Source: Luteibacter mycovicinus
Lineage (GTDB): Bacteria; Pseudomonadota; Gammaproteobacteria; Xanthomonadales; Rhodanobacteraceae
Length of the DNA: 64,000 bases
Assembly (NCBI RefSeq): GCF_000745235.1
Contig: NZ_JQNL01000001.1
Span: 2,418,001-2,482,000, forward strand
Direction: 5' to 3'
The notes under the pieces: generated by a model
What the model saw: the letters and a program-made list of their open reading frames with translations, nothing else
Databases searched by the model: none
Told to the model about the DNA's origin: nothing
Position numbers and translations under genes: made by a program
Part shown: in pieces, positions 36,501 through 44,111 of the stretch
How positions within the stretch are numbered: the first letter of the stretch is position 1
Layout: every line of letters starts with the position of its first letter

Positions 36501-39500
36501 ACAACTACACGATCGTCCAGCCCACGGACGTCCGCGCCGACATCACGGCGAAGGCGATCGCGGTGGCCGCCACCGGCGTGAACAAGGTCTATGACGGCAC
36601 CACGGCGTCGGGCGCCACGCTCGGCAGCGCTGGCCTGGCACCGGGCGACAAGGTGACGTTCAGTGCGTCGACCAACACCTTCGATACCAGGGACGCGGGC
36701 GACGGCAAGCTGGTGTCACTCACCGGCATCACCGCAAGTGGCGCCGACGCCGCCAACTACACGCTCAGCAATACGGCGGCCACGACGCATGCGAACATCA
36801 CGCCTTACATCATCAGCCTGACGGGCACGCGTGCCTACGACCAGACGACGTCGGTGGCGGCGAGTCTTTTCGGTACCAACGGCGTGGTCAACGGGGTGAA
36901 CGGCGAGAAGCTGGTCCTCACCGGCGCCGGCACGACCAGCTCGAAGAACGTCGGCACCTATAACCGGGCGGCCGATGGCACGGGTAATCTGGGGCTGGGA
37001 AGCCTCGCGCTGACGGGCATCGATACGGCGAGCGCGGGCAACTACTCGCTCGCCGGTGGTGTGGATCGCTTCGTCATCACGCCGTATGCGCTGACCGTGA
37101 CGGCAACGGGCGTCGACAAGGTCTACGATGCCTCGCGCACCGCGTCGGTGTCGCTGGCGGGGGATCACATCTTCAGCGGCGACGATCTGAGCCTCGGTTA
37201 CACGGGTGCGCTGTTCAGCGACAAGAACGCCGGCGCGAACAAGTCGATCGCCGTGACGGGGATCGGTGCGTCGGGAGCCGATGCAGGCAACTACACCGTG
37301 AACACCACGGCATCCGCCATCGCCAGGATCAGCCCGAAGAACATCACGGGCAGCATCGTCGCCGACAGCCGCACCTACGACACCACGACGAACGCGACCA
37401 CGCACGGTACGCTCACCGGCGTCATTTCCGGCGACAGCCTGTCGTACAGCTCGACCACCGGCAGCTTTGCGGACAAGAACGCTGGCGCTGACAAGACGGT
37501 GACCGTATCGGGCGTACTGGCCGGCAACGATCTGAACAACTACGTCGTCACCGCCAACACGACGACGACGGCGTCGATCGCCAGGGCCAGCGTCATCGTG
37601 AGTACGGTCGCGAGCGACAAGGTTTACGACGGCAACACGGGCGCCTCGAGCGTACTGTCCGCCAGTGGCGTGCTCGGCAGCGACGTCGTCACCTTTTCCA
37701 GCAGCGGGGCCAGCTTCGACGACGCCAACGCGCGTACCGGCAAGACCGTGACCACCAGCGGTATCGCCGCTGGCGGCGCCGACGCGGGCAACTACATCTG
37801 GAATACGAGCTCGACGACGCTCGCGGCGGTCACGCCGTATGTCATCGATCTGCACGGCGAGCGTGTCTACGACGGCTCGACCGTCATCGCCGCCAGCGCG
37901 TTCGCCGGCGACTTCCAGGTGGACGGCATCAACGGCGACACCCTTACGCTCTCGGGCGCGGGGTCGGTCGCCGACAAGAATGTCGGGACCGGGAAGGGCC
38001 TCGTGTCGCTGGGTACGCTCGGCCTGCAGGGCAACGGCAGCGCGCTGTCGACCAACTACACGCTGGTCGGTGGTTCGCACTGGGCGACCATCACGCCGAA
38101 GCAGATCACCGTCGACGCGCAGGGCTCCACGAAGGTCTACGACGCGAATACGCTGGCCACCGCCGCGCTGTCGTCCACGGGCGTCATCGGTGGCGATCAG
38201 GTGGTCTTCAACGGCACCGGCGCGCTCTATGACACGAAGAACGTCGGCACTGGCAAGACGGTTACCGTCACCGGCATCTCGGCCTCCGGTACCGACGCCG
38301 CCAACTACACGTATAACGCGACGGCGCTGACCACCGGCGACATTACGCCCTTGACCGTGCTCGGCACGATCGGCGCTCACGACAAGACCTACGACGGGAC
38401 CACCACGGCGCAGACGCAGGGAGCGCTGACCGGTGTACTCGCCGGCGACGATCTCGGTATCGCATCCCGCGGCGACTTCGTCGACAAGAACGCGGGCACG
38501 GCCAGGACGGTGAACGTCGCCGGTACCCTCACGGGTGTCGATGCGGGCAACTACACGCTGAGCAGCAACGGCACGACCACCGCCGACATCGGCAAGGTCG
38601 TGCTCGATCTGACCGGTACCCGCGTCTACGACGCGACGGCCATCGCCGGTGCCGCGATGTTCGGCAACCAGGGCGTGATCGCCGGTATCGCGGGTGAGTC
38701 GCTGACGCTCTCCGGCGCCGGCGTGCTGGCCAGCAAAAACGTCGCGACCCAGCGTGCGCTGTCCGGTCTGGGCACGCTCGCGTTGACGGGCAACGGCACC
38801 ACGCTCGCCGACAACTACACGCTGGTCGGTGGCCGCGATGTGGCGACGGTCACGCCGCTGGGCATCACCGCCGGCATCGCTGCCGACGACAAGGTCTATG
38901 ACGGCGGCACCGGCGCGGTGACGCATGGGACGCTCACCGGCGTGCTCGCCGGTGACCAGGTCGGCCTCTCGACCTCGGGGAGCTTCGTCGACAAGAACGC
39001 GGGCAACGGCAAGACGGTGAACGTGACCAGCGGTATCGCCGGCGGCGACGCATCGAACTACGCGCTGACCTTCAATCCGCAGGCCACGGCCAGCATCACA
39101 AAGCGTTCCGTCGTCGTCACCGCGGTCGGTACCGACAAGTACTTCGATGGCAACAGCACCGACCGCGCGTTGCTCGGTGCCAGCGGCATCCTGCCGGGTG
39201 ACGTGGTGAACTTCGTCGCGGGAAGCGCGCTCTTCGCCGATCCGGCGGTCGGTCTGCGCAAGCCGGTGTCGGTCAGCGATATCGGCGCGACCGGCGTGGA
39301 TGCGGGCAATTACGCGTTCAACACGACGGCCGACACGGTGGCGAACATCAACCAGAACTCGTCGCAGGGTGCCTCGGCTACCGCGCTGACGCAGATCGAT
39401 GCGGTGCTCAATCCGGACGCGATCGCTACGCCTTACGGTGTCGCCTCCAACGTCACCGTGGGTCAGTACAGCGGCAACCACAAGAAGACGCGTCAGCCGG

Positions 39501-39595
39501 TGGAGAAGAACGCGCAGCGCGCGGACTTCGTGCCGGGCCTCTCCCTGCAGGTGGTCGAGGGCGGCGTACGCGCGCCGGCGGATGCGATGCATTGA
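30542..39595 (+). CDS. Giant TpsA exoprotein: filamentous-haemagglutinin-type adhesin with 27 YDG repeats
   Basis: The protein has 3017 residues. It opens with an extended signal peptide region (MNRIYRLCWNVATCQWVAAS), then a classical signal peptide with cleavage near residue 60 (GAAQA). The TPS secretion domain with the haemagglutination-activity fold covers about 65-310, including NxNGVLFG-like INPNGVLFGEG and VENHNGQIVLLGG. From about residue 535 to 2935 there are 27 YDG-type beta-rich repeats of roughly 70-95 residues. A short tail ends APADAMH. There is no C-terminal toxin or pretoxin motif (VENN-like), so an adhesive or biofilm role is more likely than contact-dependent inhibition. AAGGAAG nine bases upstream sets the start. 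tpsB follows 52 bp later. Two near-1000-codon frames on the opposite strand are shadows. Confidence 0.93.
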   Translation: MNRIYRLCWNVATCQWVAASELARNSRPAVAGGSLSRAPRLAAIAVAVSLALSATGAAQAGQTGGQVSAGIGTIHTDGTTTTINQTTQRLSLNWQTFDIGANETVNFVQPGSDAIAVNRILGNKASDIYGHLNANGQVWLINPNGVLFGEGAQVNVGGLVASTLDTSDDALTSGTRTFSGNGKGSVVNKGSLRAASGGYIALLGNSVSNQGTVSAQLGTVAMGGGSAITLTFDGSRLMHLQVDRSTLDNLVENRQLVQADGGRVFMTAGAADSLLASTVNNTGVVRAQTVENHNGQIVLLGGMKAGHVNVEGTLDASAPNGGDGGTIETSGAYAHIGAAAITASAPKGKSGTWLVDPYDLTIDATAANTISTTLNGGTSVTEQTTATGASGQGVTNASGSGDITVNAPIAWTNASATLTLDAYRAVNVNSAITGAGGVVIKANGNGGNGNITLGTAGTIAGGTGVTLTAANQFINNAGASALSSASGKWLVYSASPTSDTRGGLTPQFIQYNAGAGATPQGTGNGFLYQLAPTVAITALTGTVEKAYDGTTAASLTDANFTRTGLVDGNTMRAVAGTYASKDAASGIVVTAPSATSAYTFADATGAIPVYGYTVTGTGQTASIGLIDPKQLGIAIVNNPTKTYNGTQTATLTSSNYLTSGLVSGESITFSQPNSVLYDSASAGAVNITANFVASNFVAANGTNLANYALPTVATGMGTINKAKVQLSGLIGTDKIYDGSAVDTLDKSRASIFGVISGDTADATLDTSAGAGLFANANAGNGKSVTATGFQLVGSKASNYDLVLQSDITASITPRALTINGVSAVSKDYDATTAAALLLQNPQLVGVVGSDAATVSLVTTGGTGTFASKNVGTGIAVSASGFSLAGNGLGNYTLTQPTGLSANIAQRHLDLSIIGNPTRLYNGTTTANLVEGNVQIVGLQGGETATVKQASSASYDSANAGSRTVTAHLEGSDFTLGNGASLSNYSFTSDIVGAGTIAKAPLTWTIVGNPSRQYDGTTAATLNASNYQVYGFIAGEGATVNQTVGTYSDKDVGTRDVTAAVGTNNFVATGSTLLSNYVLPTSISGYGTITQRDLGALSVVISGNPTRAYDGTLLATLIAGSPTSGGDYTITVNDPARAFAPGEGVYITKTTGTYASKNVGRQPVSVSLADADYTPYGGTDLSNYTPLPTAAYGTGEITPALLTAAIINTPTKVYNGTTYISLTADDYAISGFANGEGAQIVPSKFVDFDNRNVGTGKTITAQMATTSYLANSGTDLSNYTLDLTATGPGSITAAPLYILGVSAVNKTYDTTTAATLNSAGASLVGLVADDARNGTVTLTRGTTGTFATADAGTGKAVTPLGFSISGSDAGNYALQPLTGLTATINPYTLTLTGITAINKTYDGNTTIGLNSSGAVLGGVFSSDQGNVALDATGATGTVRSANAISGQAVTVTGLGLSGSRASNYRIDQFSGLTADIARRAVTASITGNPTKPYDGSDSVTLLASDYTLDGFVTGQGATIPQSSTANYVTVNAGSHIGLKSTLSVSDFVADSGTNLSNYSLPTAATGTLGTITPFIINLMSTRVYDATVGADASLFTSGGTVAGVNGEKLTLTGSGNLVTKNVGSKRAFADFGTLTLGASGGSTASNYTLAGGIDWVTITPASLTVINTTAADKVYDGNTVAQLSGATLQGVLGSDAVTLDGATTATGTFASKNVGTRGVTTSMQVTGNDATNYVVIQPTDISATISAKAITATATAQNKQYDGTTAATTALASAGVVVGDTVTFASTSSNFDGKDVQDGRTVTVNGITKGGGDAGNYTLSNNSATATANITPRVLNLSGSRTYDTTTTASAGTLSLGNLVSGESLVLGGAGTLSSKNVGTYKNGAGFDASGLTLGNNGAYLASNYTLTGGTYNYTVNKATLRVTGTFADSRTYDGTRDAALHGSVLEGVLGADVVTMTNTALGTFDTKNVGTNKVVTTAIGIDGADKNNYTIVQPTDVRADITAKAIAVAATGVNKVYDGTTASGATLGSAGLAPGDKVTFSASTNTFDTRDAGDGKLVSLTGITASGADAANYTLSNTAATTHANITPYIISLTGTRAYDQTTSVAASLFGTNGVVNGVNGEKLVLTGAGTTSSKNVGTYNRAADGTGNLGLGSLALTGIDTASAGNYSLAGGVDRFVITPYALTVTATGVDKVYDASRTASVSLAGDHIFSGDDLSLGYTGALFSDKNAGANKSIAVTGIGASGADAGNYTVNTTASAIARISPKNITGSIVADSRTYDTTTNATTHGTLTGVISGDSLSYSSTTGSFADKNAGADKTVTVSGVLAGNDLNNYVVTANTTTTASIARASVIVSTVASDKVYDGNTGASSVLSASGVLGSDVVTFSSSGASFDDANARTGKTVTTSGIAAGGADAGNYIWNTSSTTLAAVTPYVIDLHGERVYDGSTVIAASAFAGDFQVDGINGDTLTLSGAGSVADKNVGTGKGLVSLGTLGLQGNGSALSTNYTLVGGSHWATITPKQITVDAQGSTKVYDANTLATAALSSTGVIGGDQVVFNGTGALYDTKNVGTGKTVTVTGISASGTDAANYTYNATALTTGDITPLTVLGTIGAHDKTYDGTTTAQTQGALTGVLAGDDLGIASRGDFVDKNAGTARTVNVAGTLTGVDAGNYTLSSNGTTTADIGKVVLDLTGTRVYDATAIAGAAMFGNQGVIAGIAGESLTLSGAGVLASKNVATQRALSGLGTLALTGNGTTLADNYTLVGGRDVATVTPLGITAGIAADDKVYDGGTGAVTHGTLTGVLAGDQVGLSTSGSFVDKNAGNGKTVNVTSGIAGGDASNYALTFNPQATASITKRSVVVTAVGTDKYFDGNSTDRALLGASGILPGDVVNFVAGSALFADPAVGLRKPVSVSDIGATGVDAGNYAFNTTADTVANINQNSSQGASATALTQIDAVLNPDAIATPYGVASNVTVGQYSGNHKKTRQPVEKNAQRADFVPGLSLQVVEGGVRAPADAMH
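32156..39353 (+). repeat. Array of 27 YDG-type coding repeats with C-B-B super-repeats
   Basis: Each unit begins with a K/R-x-Y-(D/N)-(G/A/T) turn such as KVYDGTTA and ends with a xxNYTL strand. Three subtypes are visible. A units (NPTKxYNGT...GEGATV) lie only in the first eleven positions. B units (GTFASKNVGTGK...DAGNY) lie throughout. C units (GVNGEKLTLTGAG...ASNY) sit at positions 12, 15, 18, 22 and 25. From unit 12 onward the order is C-B-B repeated, with one C-B-B-B. The last unit is degenerate (KYFDGNST). Confidence 0.85.
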
Positions 39596-39647
39596 TGCGT
39601 CGCTCCGCCGCCTCCGACCTCCCTTTTCCTTTTGTAACGGCTTATCG

Positions 39648-41327
39648 ATGAAGACAGTCTCGTTTCCCCGCGGCACCGCGCACGTTCTCGGTGCGTGCAT
39701 TCTCCTTGCTCTGGCCGGCGGCGCGCAGGCACAGACGCGCGCGCCTCAGACCGGCGACCTGCTGCGTCAGCTGCCGGCGCCGCCGCAGCCGACGCGCAGC
39801 GACGACACCGGCCTGAAAGTCGCCCCGGTCGTCGCCGAAGCCACCAGCGACAGCGCACCGTTCCACGTCACGACGATCGAGGTGACCGGTGCCACGTTGC
39901 TTCCGGCGGCCGATGTGCACGCCCTGGTCGCGCCGGGCGAGGGCCGCGATCTCACGCTGTCCCAGCTCAACGAACTGGCGGCGAAGATTACCGCCGCCTA
40001 TCGCGACAAGGGTTACCCGCTGACGATCGCCTATGTGCCGGCGCAGACGCTGTCGGGCGGCACGGTGCGCATCGCCGTGCAGGAAGCACGGCTGGGCAAG
40101 GTCACGCTGGAGAATCACAGCACCACGCACGACGGTCCGTTGCAGGCGACGCTCGATCCGCTGAGCAGCGGTATGCCGATCTCCTCGCACGGTTTCGATC
40201 GCAGCCTGCTGTTGTTCGGTGACATTCCGGGTGTGACGGAGAGCTCGGTGCTGCGTCCGGGCGACGAGCCGGGCACCTCCGACCTGGCCGTACGTGCGGA
40301 TGACCGTCCGCGCTACACGGGTCTGGTCGCACTCGACGACTACGGCAACCGATACACCGGCCGCGCGCGGGCGACCGGTACGTTCAGCGTCAACAGCCTG
40401 CTGCACCAGGGCGACGTGCTCGATGCCACGGCGCTCAGCGCCGGCTCCAACATGAACTACGGACGCCTGGGCTACCGCTACCTGCTCAATGGCCAGGGCA
40501 CCGTGGTCGGCGCGGCGGTCTCCTCGCTCGACTACAAGCTCAAGGGCGATCTGCGCGTGCTCGACGCACACGGCACGGCCCAGGTGGCGAGCGTATTCGT
40601 CAGCCAGCCCATCATCCGTTCCACGGAAGGCAACCTGTACGGTCAGCTCGGCTACGACCGCCGCCGCCTCAACGACATGATCGACATCGTCGACGTGCGT
40701 ACGCGGCGTCACACGAACGGCTGGACGGCCACGCTCGCCGGCGACCAGCGCGACATGCATGGCGTGACCAACTTCAGCCTGGCCGCGACCTACGGCCGGC
40801 TGGGCTTCGACGACGCGTTCGCCGAGTTCGTCGACGCGATCAGCGCGCAGACCAAGGGCCACTACCTGAAGTACTCGCTGTCCATCGCCCGGCTGCAGCA
40901 GCTGTCGGAGAACAACGCGATCTACGTCGGCTTCCAGGGCCAGTGGGCGAACAAGAACGTCGACACCGCCGAGCAGTTCTATCTCGGTGGCGCCAACAAC
41001 GTCCGCGGCTACGACACCGGCGCACTGGCCGGCACGCAGGGTCAGATGCTCAACCTGGAATATCGCCGTACGCTGCATCCCGGCATGCCGGGTACGTGGA
41101 TCGCGATGGCCTTCGTCGACGGCGGTCGCGTATCCATCTATAAGGACACGTTCGCGCCGGGTACCAACAGCGTTCACACGCAGGACGCCGGTCTGGGTCT
41201 GCGCTGGCAGGGTGAGAACCAGTGGTCGGTCAGCGCCGACGTCGCCCACCCGATCGGCGCTCGTCCCGCGATCGTCGGCGAGACGCACGACGTCCGCGCC
41301 TGGGTACAGATTCAGAAGGGCTTCTGA
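39648..41327 (+). CDS. TpsB outer-membrane transporter (ShlB/FhaC/HecB family)
   Basis: The protein has 559 residues. A signal peptide ends near AGGAQA. A proline-rich linker leads into the POTRA domain at about 60-135 (FHVTTIEVTGATLLP...GYPLTIAYVPAQTL). A second POTRA-like segment follows, and then the 16-strand barrel with the conserved secretion motif region and YLGGANNVRGYDTGALAG. The C-terminus ends in Phe (VQIQKGF). TpsB recognises the TPS domain of its partner and passes the adhesin through the outer membrane. The start at 39648 is 52 bp after the tpsA stop, so they form an operon. Its last 16 bases overlap the 3' end of the convergent MFS gene. Confidence 0.93.
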   Translation: MKTVSFPRGTAHVLGACILLALAGGAQAQTRAPQTGDLLRQLPAPPQPTRSDDTGLKVAPVVAEATSDSAPFHVTTIEVTGATLLPAADVHALVAPGEGRDLTLSQLNELAAKITAAYRDKGYPLTIAYVPAQTLSGGTVRIAVQEARLGKVTLENHSTTHDGPLQATLDPLSSGMPISSHGFDRSLLLFGDIPGVTESSVLRPGDEPGTSDLAVRADDRPRYTGLVALDDYGNRYTGRARATGTFSVNSLLHQGDVLDATALSAGSNMNYGRLGYRYLLNGQGTVVGAAVSSLDYKLKGDLRVLDAHGTAQVASVFVSQPIIRSTEGNLYGQLGYDRRRLNDMIDIVDVRTRRHTNGWTATLAGDQRDMHGVTNFSLAATYGRLGFDDAFAEFVDAISAQTKGHYLKYSLSIARLQQLSENNAIYVGFQGQWANKNVDTAEQFYLGGANNVRGYDTGALAGTQGQMLNLEYRRTLHPGMPGTWIAMAFVDGGRVSIYKDTFAPGTNSVHTQDAGLGLRWQGENQWSVSADVAHPIGARPAIVGETHDVRAWVQIQKGF

Positions 41328-42868
41328 CGCTCGTCCGGCGTGTCGCGGATCGTGATGGCGGCCGCGACCGCCGCCATCACGGCGAGCGCCGCCGACAGCC
41401 ACATGACGTGGCGAAAGCCGACGACGAAGGCCTCGCCCACCATACGGCGGGCCGCGGCCGAACCGGGCGGCAGCTCGATGCCGGCGAGTTTCGCCTTCTG
41501 CGCGAAGATCGTTTCGACGAGCTCGCTGGGCAGGCGCGTATGCATGCGTGCCGACTCCAGCGCCATGTCGAACCCATGCGTCAGCACGACACCGAACAGG
41601 GCGATGGCGAGCAGCCCCGCTACGCGCGACACGGCGTTGTTGATGCCGGACGCCGTGCCGGCCAGCGAGGGAGCAAGCGCGTTCATCACGGTGGTGGTCA
41701 GTGGCGCGATGGTGATGCTCATGCCGAGGCCGAGCACGACGGCCGCCCGAAAGAAGGTCGTCCAGTACGAGCCGCCCACACCGGGAACCGTGTAAAGCGC
41801 GAAGCCGGCGGCAGCCACGGTCGGACCGACGATCAGCGGCAGGCGCGCGCCGACCACGTCCACCAGGCGCCCGCTCCAGCGCGACAGCACGAACATGATG
41901 GCGACAAAGGGCAGCAAGGAGGCACCGGCGGCGGTGGCCCCGTAGCCCTGCACCTGAATCAGGTTCAGCGGAACGAAGAACATGCTGCCACCCAGCGCGG
42001 CATACAGCAGAAGGGTCAGGATATTGGCACCCGCGAACCGCCGGTCGCGAAAGAGGCCGAGTGGCAGCATGGGCGCGGCGACGCGTCGCTCGACGATGAC
42101 GAAGGCGATCAGCGCCGCGATGCCGGTGAGTGCCGCCAGCACGACATCGACGGCCGTCCACCCTTCTATCTGTGCTTCGATCAACGCATAAACGATACCC
42201 GCGAGACCGACTGTCGCCAGACACGCTCCCGCGATGTCGACCCGGCCCGTCGTCGCGCCACGGCTTTCCGGCACATGGGCGTGACAGATCGCCACCAGCG
42301 CGATACCCAGCGGAAGGTTGATCAGAAACGCCCAGTGCCACGACACGTGTTCGACGAGAAAGCCGCCGAGCACGGGACCGATGGCGGCGGTGACGCCACT
42401 GAAGGCCGACCATGTGCCGATCGCCGCACCGCGCAGATTTTTCGGGTAGGCCGAGGTGATCAGGGAGAGGCTGCCGGGCACCAGCAATGCCGCGCCCAGG
42501 CCTTGCACCGCCCGGGCCCCGACCAGCCAGCCGATGCCCGGCGAGGCCGCGCAGGCCGCGGAGGCGAGGGTGAATACGATGGCGCCGAGCGCGAACACGC
42601 GGCGTCGACCGAAGCGATCGCCCAGTACGCCGCCCACCAGCAGGAGTGCCGACAACAGCAGCGCATAGGCTTCCATGACCCACTGCGCATCCGCGGTGTT
42701 CGCCTGCATGGCACGCTGAATCGCAGGGAGCGCCACGTTGACGATGGTGCCGTCGACGAAGGCCATGCCCGAACCGACGATAGCGGCGACCAGGGTCCAG
42801 CGTCGCGCCGCCGCGGAGCAGGGGACGGCGTCGACCTCGTCTCCGGAGGGATGGTCGGTCGGGATCAT
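41312..42868 (-). CDS. DHA2-family MFS drug-efflux transporter (EmrB/QacA type)
   Basis: The protein has 518 residues and about 14 membrane helices. Motif signatures include FVDGTIVNVALPAIQ at helix 1, GDRFGRRRVF between helices 2 and 3, and GARAVQGLGAALLVP at helix 4. An antiporter motif C equivalent is seen in helix 5 (GPVLGGFL). It exports drugs or other small molecules with proton exchange. No EmrA-type adaptor gene is next to it, so it may act alone across the inner membrane. The ATG at 42868 has no strong ribosome site. The stop region overlaps tpsB tail to tail by 16 bp. Confidence 0.92.
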   Translation of the reverse strand: MIPTDHPSGDEVDAVPCSAAARRWTLVAAIVGSGMAFVDGTIVNVALPAIQRAMQANTADAQWVMEAYALLLSALLLVGGVLGDRFGRRRVFALGAIVFTLASAACAASPGIGWLVGARAVQGLGAALLVPGSLSLITSAYPKNLRGAAIGTWSAFSGVTAAIGPVLGGFLVEHVSWHWAFLINLPLGIALVAICHAHVPESRGATTGRVDIAGACLATVGLAGIVYALIEAQIEGWTAVDVVLAALTGIAALIAFVIVERRVAAPMLPLGLFRDRRFAGANILTLLLYAALGGSMFFVPLNLIQVQGYGATAAGASLLPFVAIMFVLSRWSGRLVDVVGARLPLIVGPTVAAAGFALYTVPGVGGSYWTTFFRAAVVLGLGMSITIAPLTTTVMNALAPSLAGTASGINNAVSRVAGLLAIALFGVVLTHGFDMALESARMHTRLPSELVETIFAQKAKLAGIELPPGSAAARRMVGEAFVVGFRHVMWLSAALAVMAAVAAAITIRDTPDERQKPF

Positions 42869-42963
42869 GTGCGAAGGGTAGCGCGTCCACCAGGCCGTAT
42901 CTTGGACACTCTGTTGACGGCGCGAGTGCTCTGCTCGCCAGACCTGATACCCGGAGTGCGGCC

Positions 42964-43095
42964 ATGACGCATCGCGAAACGTACGACGAACCCACCACGG
43001 GCTCCGGCGATCCTGGCCACGGTGAGCAAGAATCGCCCGATGAACCCGTCAATACGGGATCGGGCGACCCCCAGCATAAGCCCGTCGATCGTTGA
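42964..43095 (+). CDS. Small acidic protein (43 aa) with an internal TGSGDP duplication
   Basis: An ATG at 42964, preceded by CGGAGTG with a six-base spacer, opens a 43-codon frame. The product is hydrophilic and contains two copies of a ten-residue element: PTTGSGDPGH and PVNTGSGDPQH. It is rich in Asp, Glu, Pro and Gly with no hydrophobic core, so it is probably disordered. It lies between the divergent MFS gene and the convergent NmrA-like gene. No named family is recognised, but the repeated motif and the good ribosome site argue that it is real. Confidence 0.6.
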   Translation: MTHRETYDEPTTGSGDPGHGEQESPDEPVNTGSGDPQHKPVDR

Positions 43096-43132
43096 CCTAC
43101 GGACCCTGGAACGTAGGGCAAACCACGCCTGA

Positions 43133-44011
43133 TCAGCCGCGTTGCATCGCTGCCACCGTTTCACGGACGAAGTCGCGATAGCTGCGCGGTGCGCGGCCGA
43201 GCACCGAGGTCATGATGCCGTTCGCCGAGGGCTTGGCCAGCATGCCGTCCGCGTGGAACCTCGCGAGCATCAGGCGCAGATCGTACGCCGCCCACGACGG
43301 CTGCTGGCGGGCGATGTTGGCTTCGGCGGTATCCAGGTCGTCGCCACCGTAGGCGACGGGACGTCCCAGCGCCTCGCTCCAGATCGCCGCGGCGCCTTCG
43401 CCCGTGATCGCGTCGGGACCGACCAGCTCGATGACTTCACGGGGCAGGGCGCCCGATGCGCGGCTACGGCGAAGCAACGACGCGGCGGCGACGTCGGCGA
43501 TATCGCGGGTATCCACCATCGAAACGCCCACCTTGCCCAGCGCCATCGGGTAAACCCCGTGCTGGGCGATGACGTCCTTGATGTTGGCGTCGTTCTGCAT
43601 GAAATACGACGGTCGCAGCACGGTCGCGGGCAGGTCGAACTGCTCGATCGCGCGCTCCACGGCGTACTTCACGGTGAAGTGCGGGACGTCGGTGAAGCGG
43701 TCGCCGTTGAGCACCGACAGGTAGACGATGCGCTGGATGCCCGCCTCGCGCGCCAGACCGAGGGTAGCGAGGGCCTGGGTGAGTTCATCGGGGACCACGG
43801 CGTTCAACAGGAACAGGGTGTCGACGCCCTGCAGCGCGGCGCGCATGGATGGGATGTCGGTCATATCGCCGGCGACGGACTGGACGCCGGCGGGTGCCTT
43901 GTACTTCCCGGGTGCACGGGTGAGTGCGCGGACCGGCGCGCCTTCGGCGGCCAGACGTTCGATGACGGCGGAGCCGATGCTGCCGGTGGCGCCAGTGACG
44001 AGAATGCTCAT
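43133..44011 (-). CDS. NmrA-family NAD(P)-binding protein
   Basis: The protein has 292 residues. A Rossmann nucleotide-binding motif opens the chain (ILVTGATGSIGSAVIERL). The YxxxK catalytic pair of true reductases is replaced by the atypical VKYAVE context, as in NmrA and quinone-reductase-like relatives. Later marks are RPSYFMQN and VDTRDIADVAA. It may sense redox or act on quinones. The start at 44011 fits the motif spacing. It is divergent from the LysR gene at 44112. This is the intact counterpart of the broken NmrA-like gene at 28.4-29.3 kb, which has the same kind of neighbour. Confidence 0.88.
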   Translation of the reverse strand: MSILVTGATGSIGSAVIERLAAEGAPVRALTRAPGKYKAPAGVQSVAGDMTDIPSMRAALQGVDTLFLLNAVVPDELTQALATLGLAREAGIQRIVYLSVLNGDRFTDVPHFTVKYAVERAIEQFDLPATVLRPSYFMQNDANIKDVIAQHGVYPMALGKVGVSMVDTRDIADVAAASLLRRSRASGALPREVIELVGPDAITGEGAAAIWSEALGRPVAYGGDDLDTAEANIARQQPSWAAYDLRLMLARFHADGMLAKPSANGIMTSVLGRAPRSYRDFVRETVAAMQRG

Positions 44012-44111
44012 GATCGATGCCTTGGTGGTTGGGATGATCACTAATCTCGGTGTTTCGCATATGAGACGAAAGGCGCAACATCGGGACATCCTGTCTCGTC
44101 AGCGGAACACC

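Noticed and set aside
32156..39353. Possible CRISPR array or tandem DNA repeat
   Set aside because: Units are diverged at DNA level and keep one long reading frame, so they are protein repeats.
33479..39700. Two open frames of over 960 codons on the minus strand
   Set aside because: Antisense shadows of the TpsA repeats; the repeat periodicity carries over to the other strand.
39642..43121. 1159-codon open frame on the minus strand
   Set aside because: Spans tpsB antisense and the MFS gene out of frame, so it cannot be one protein.
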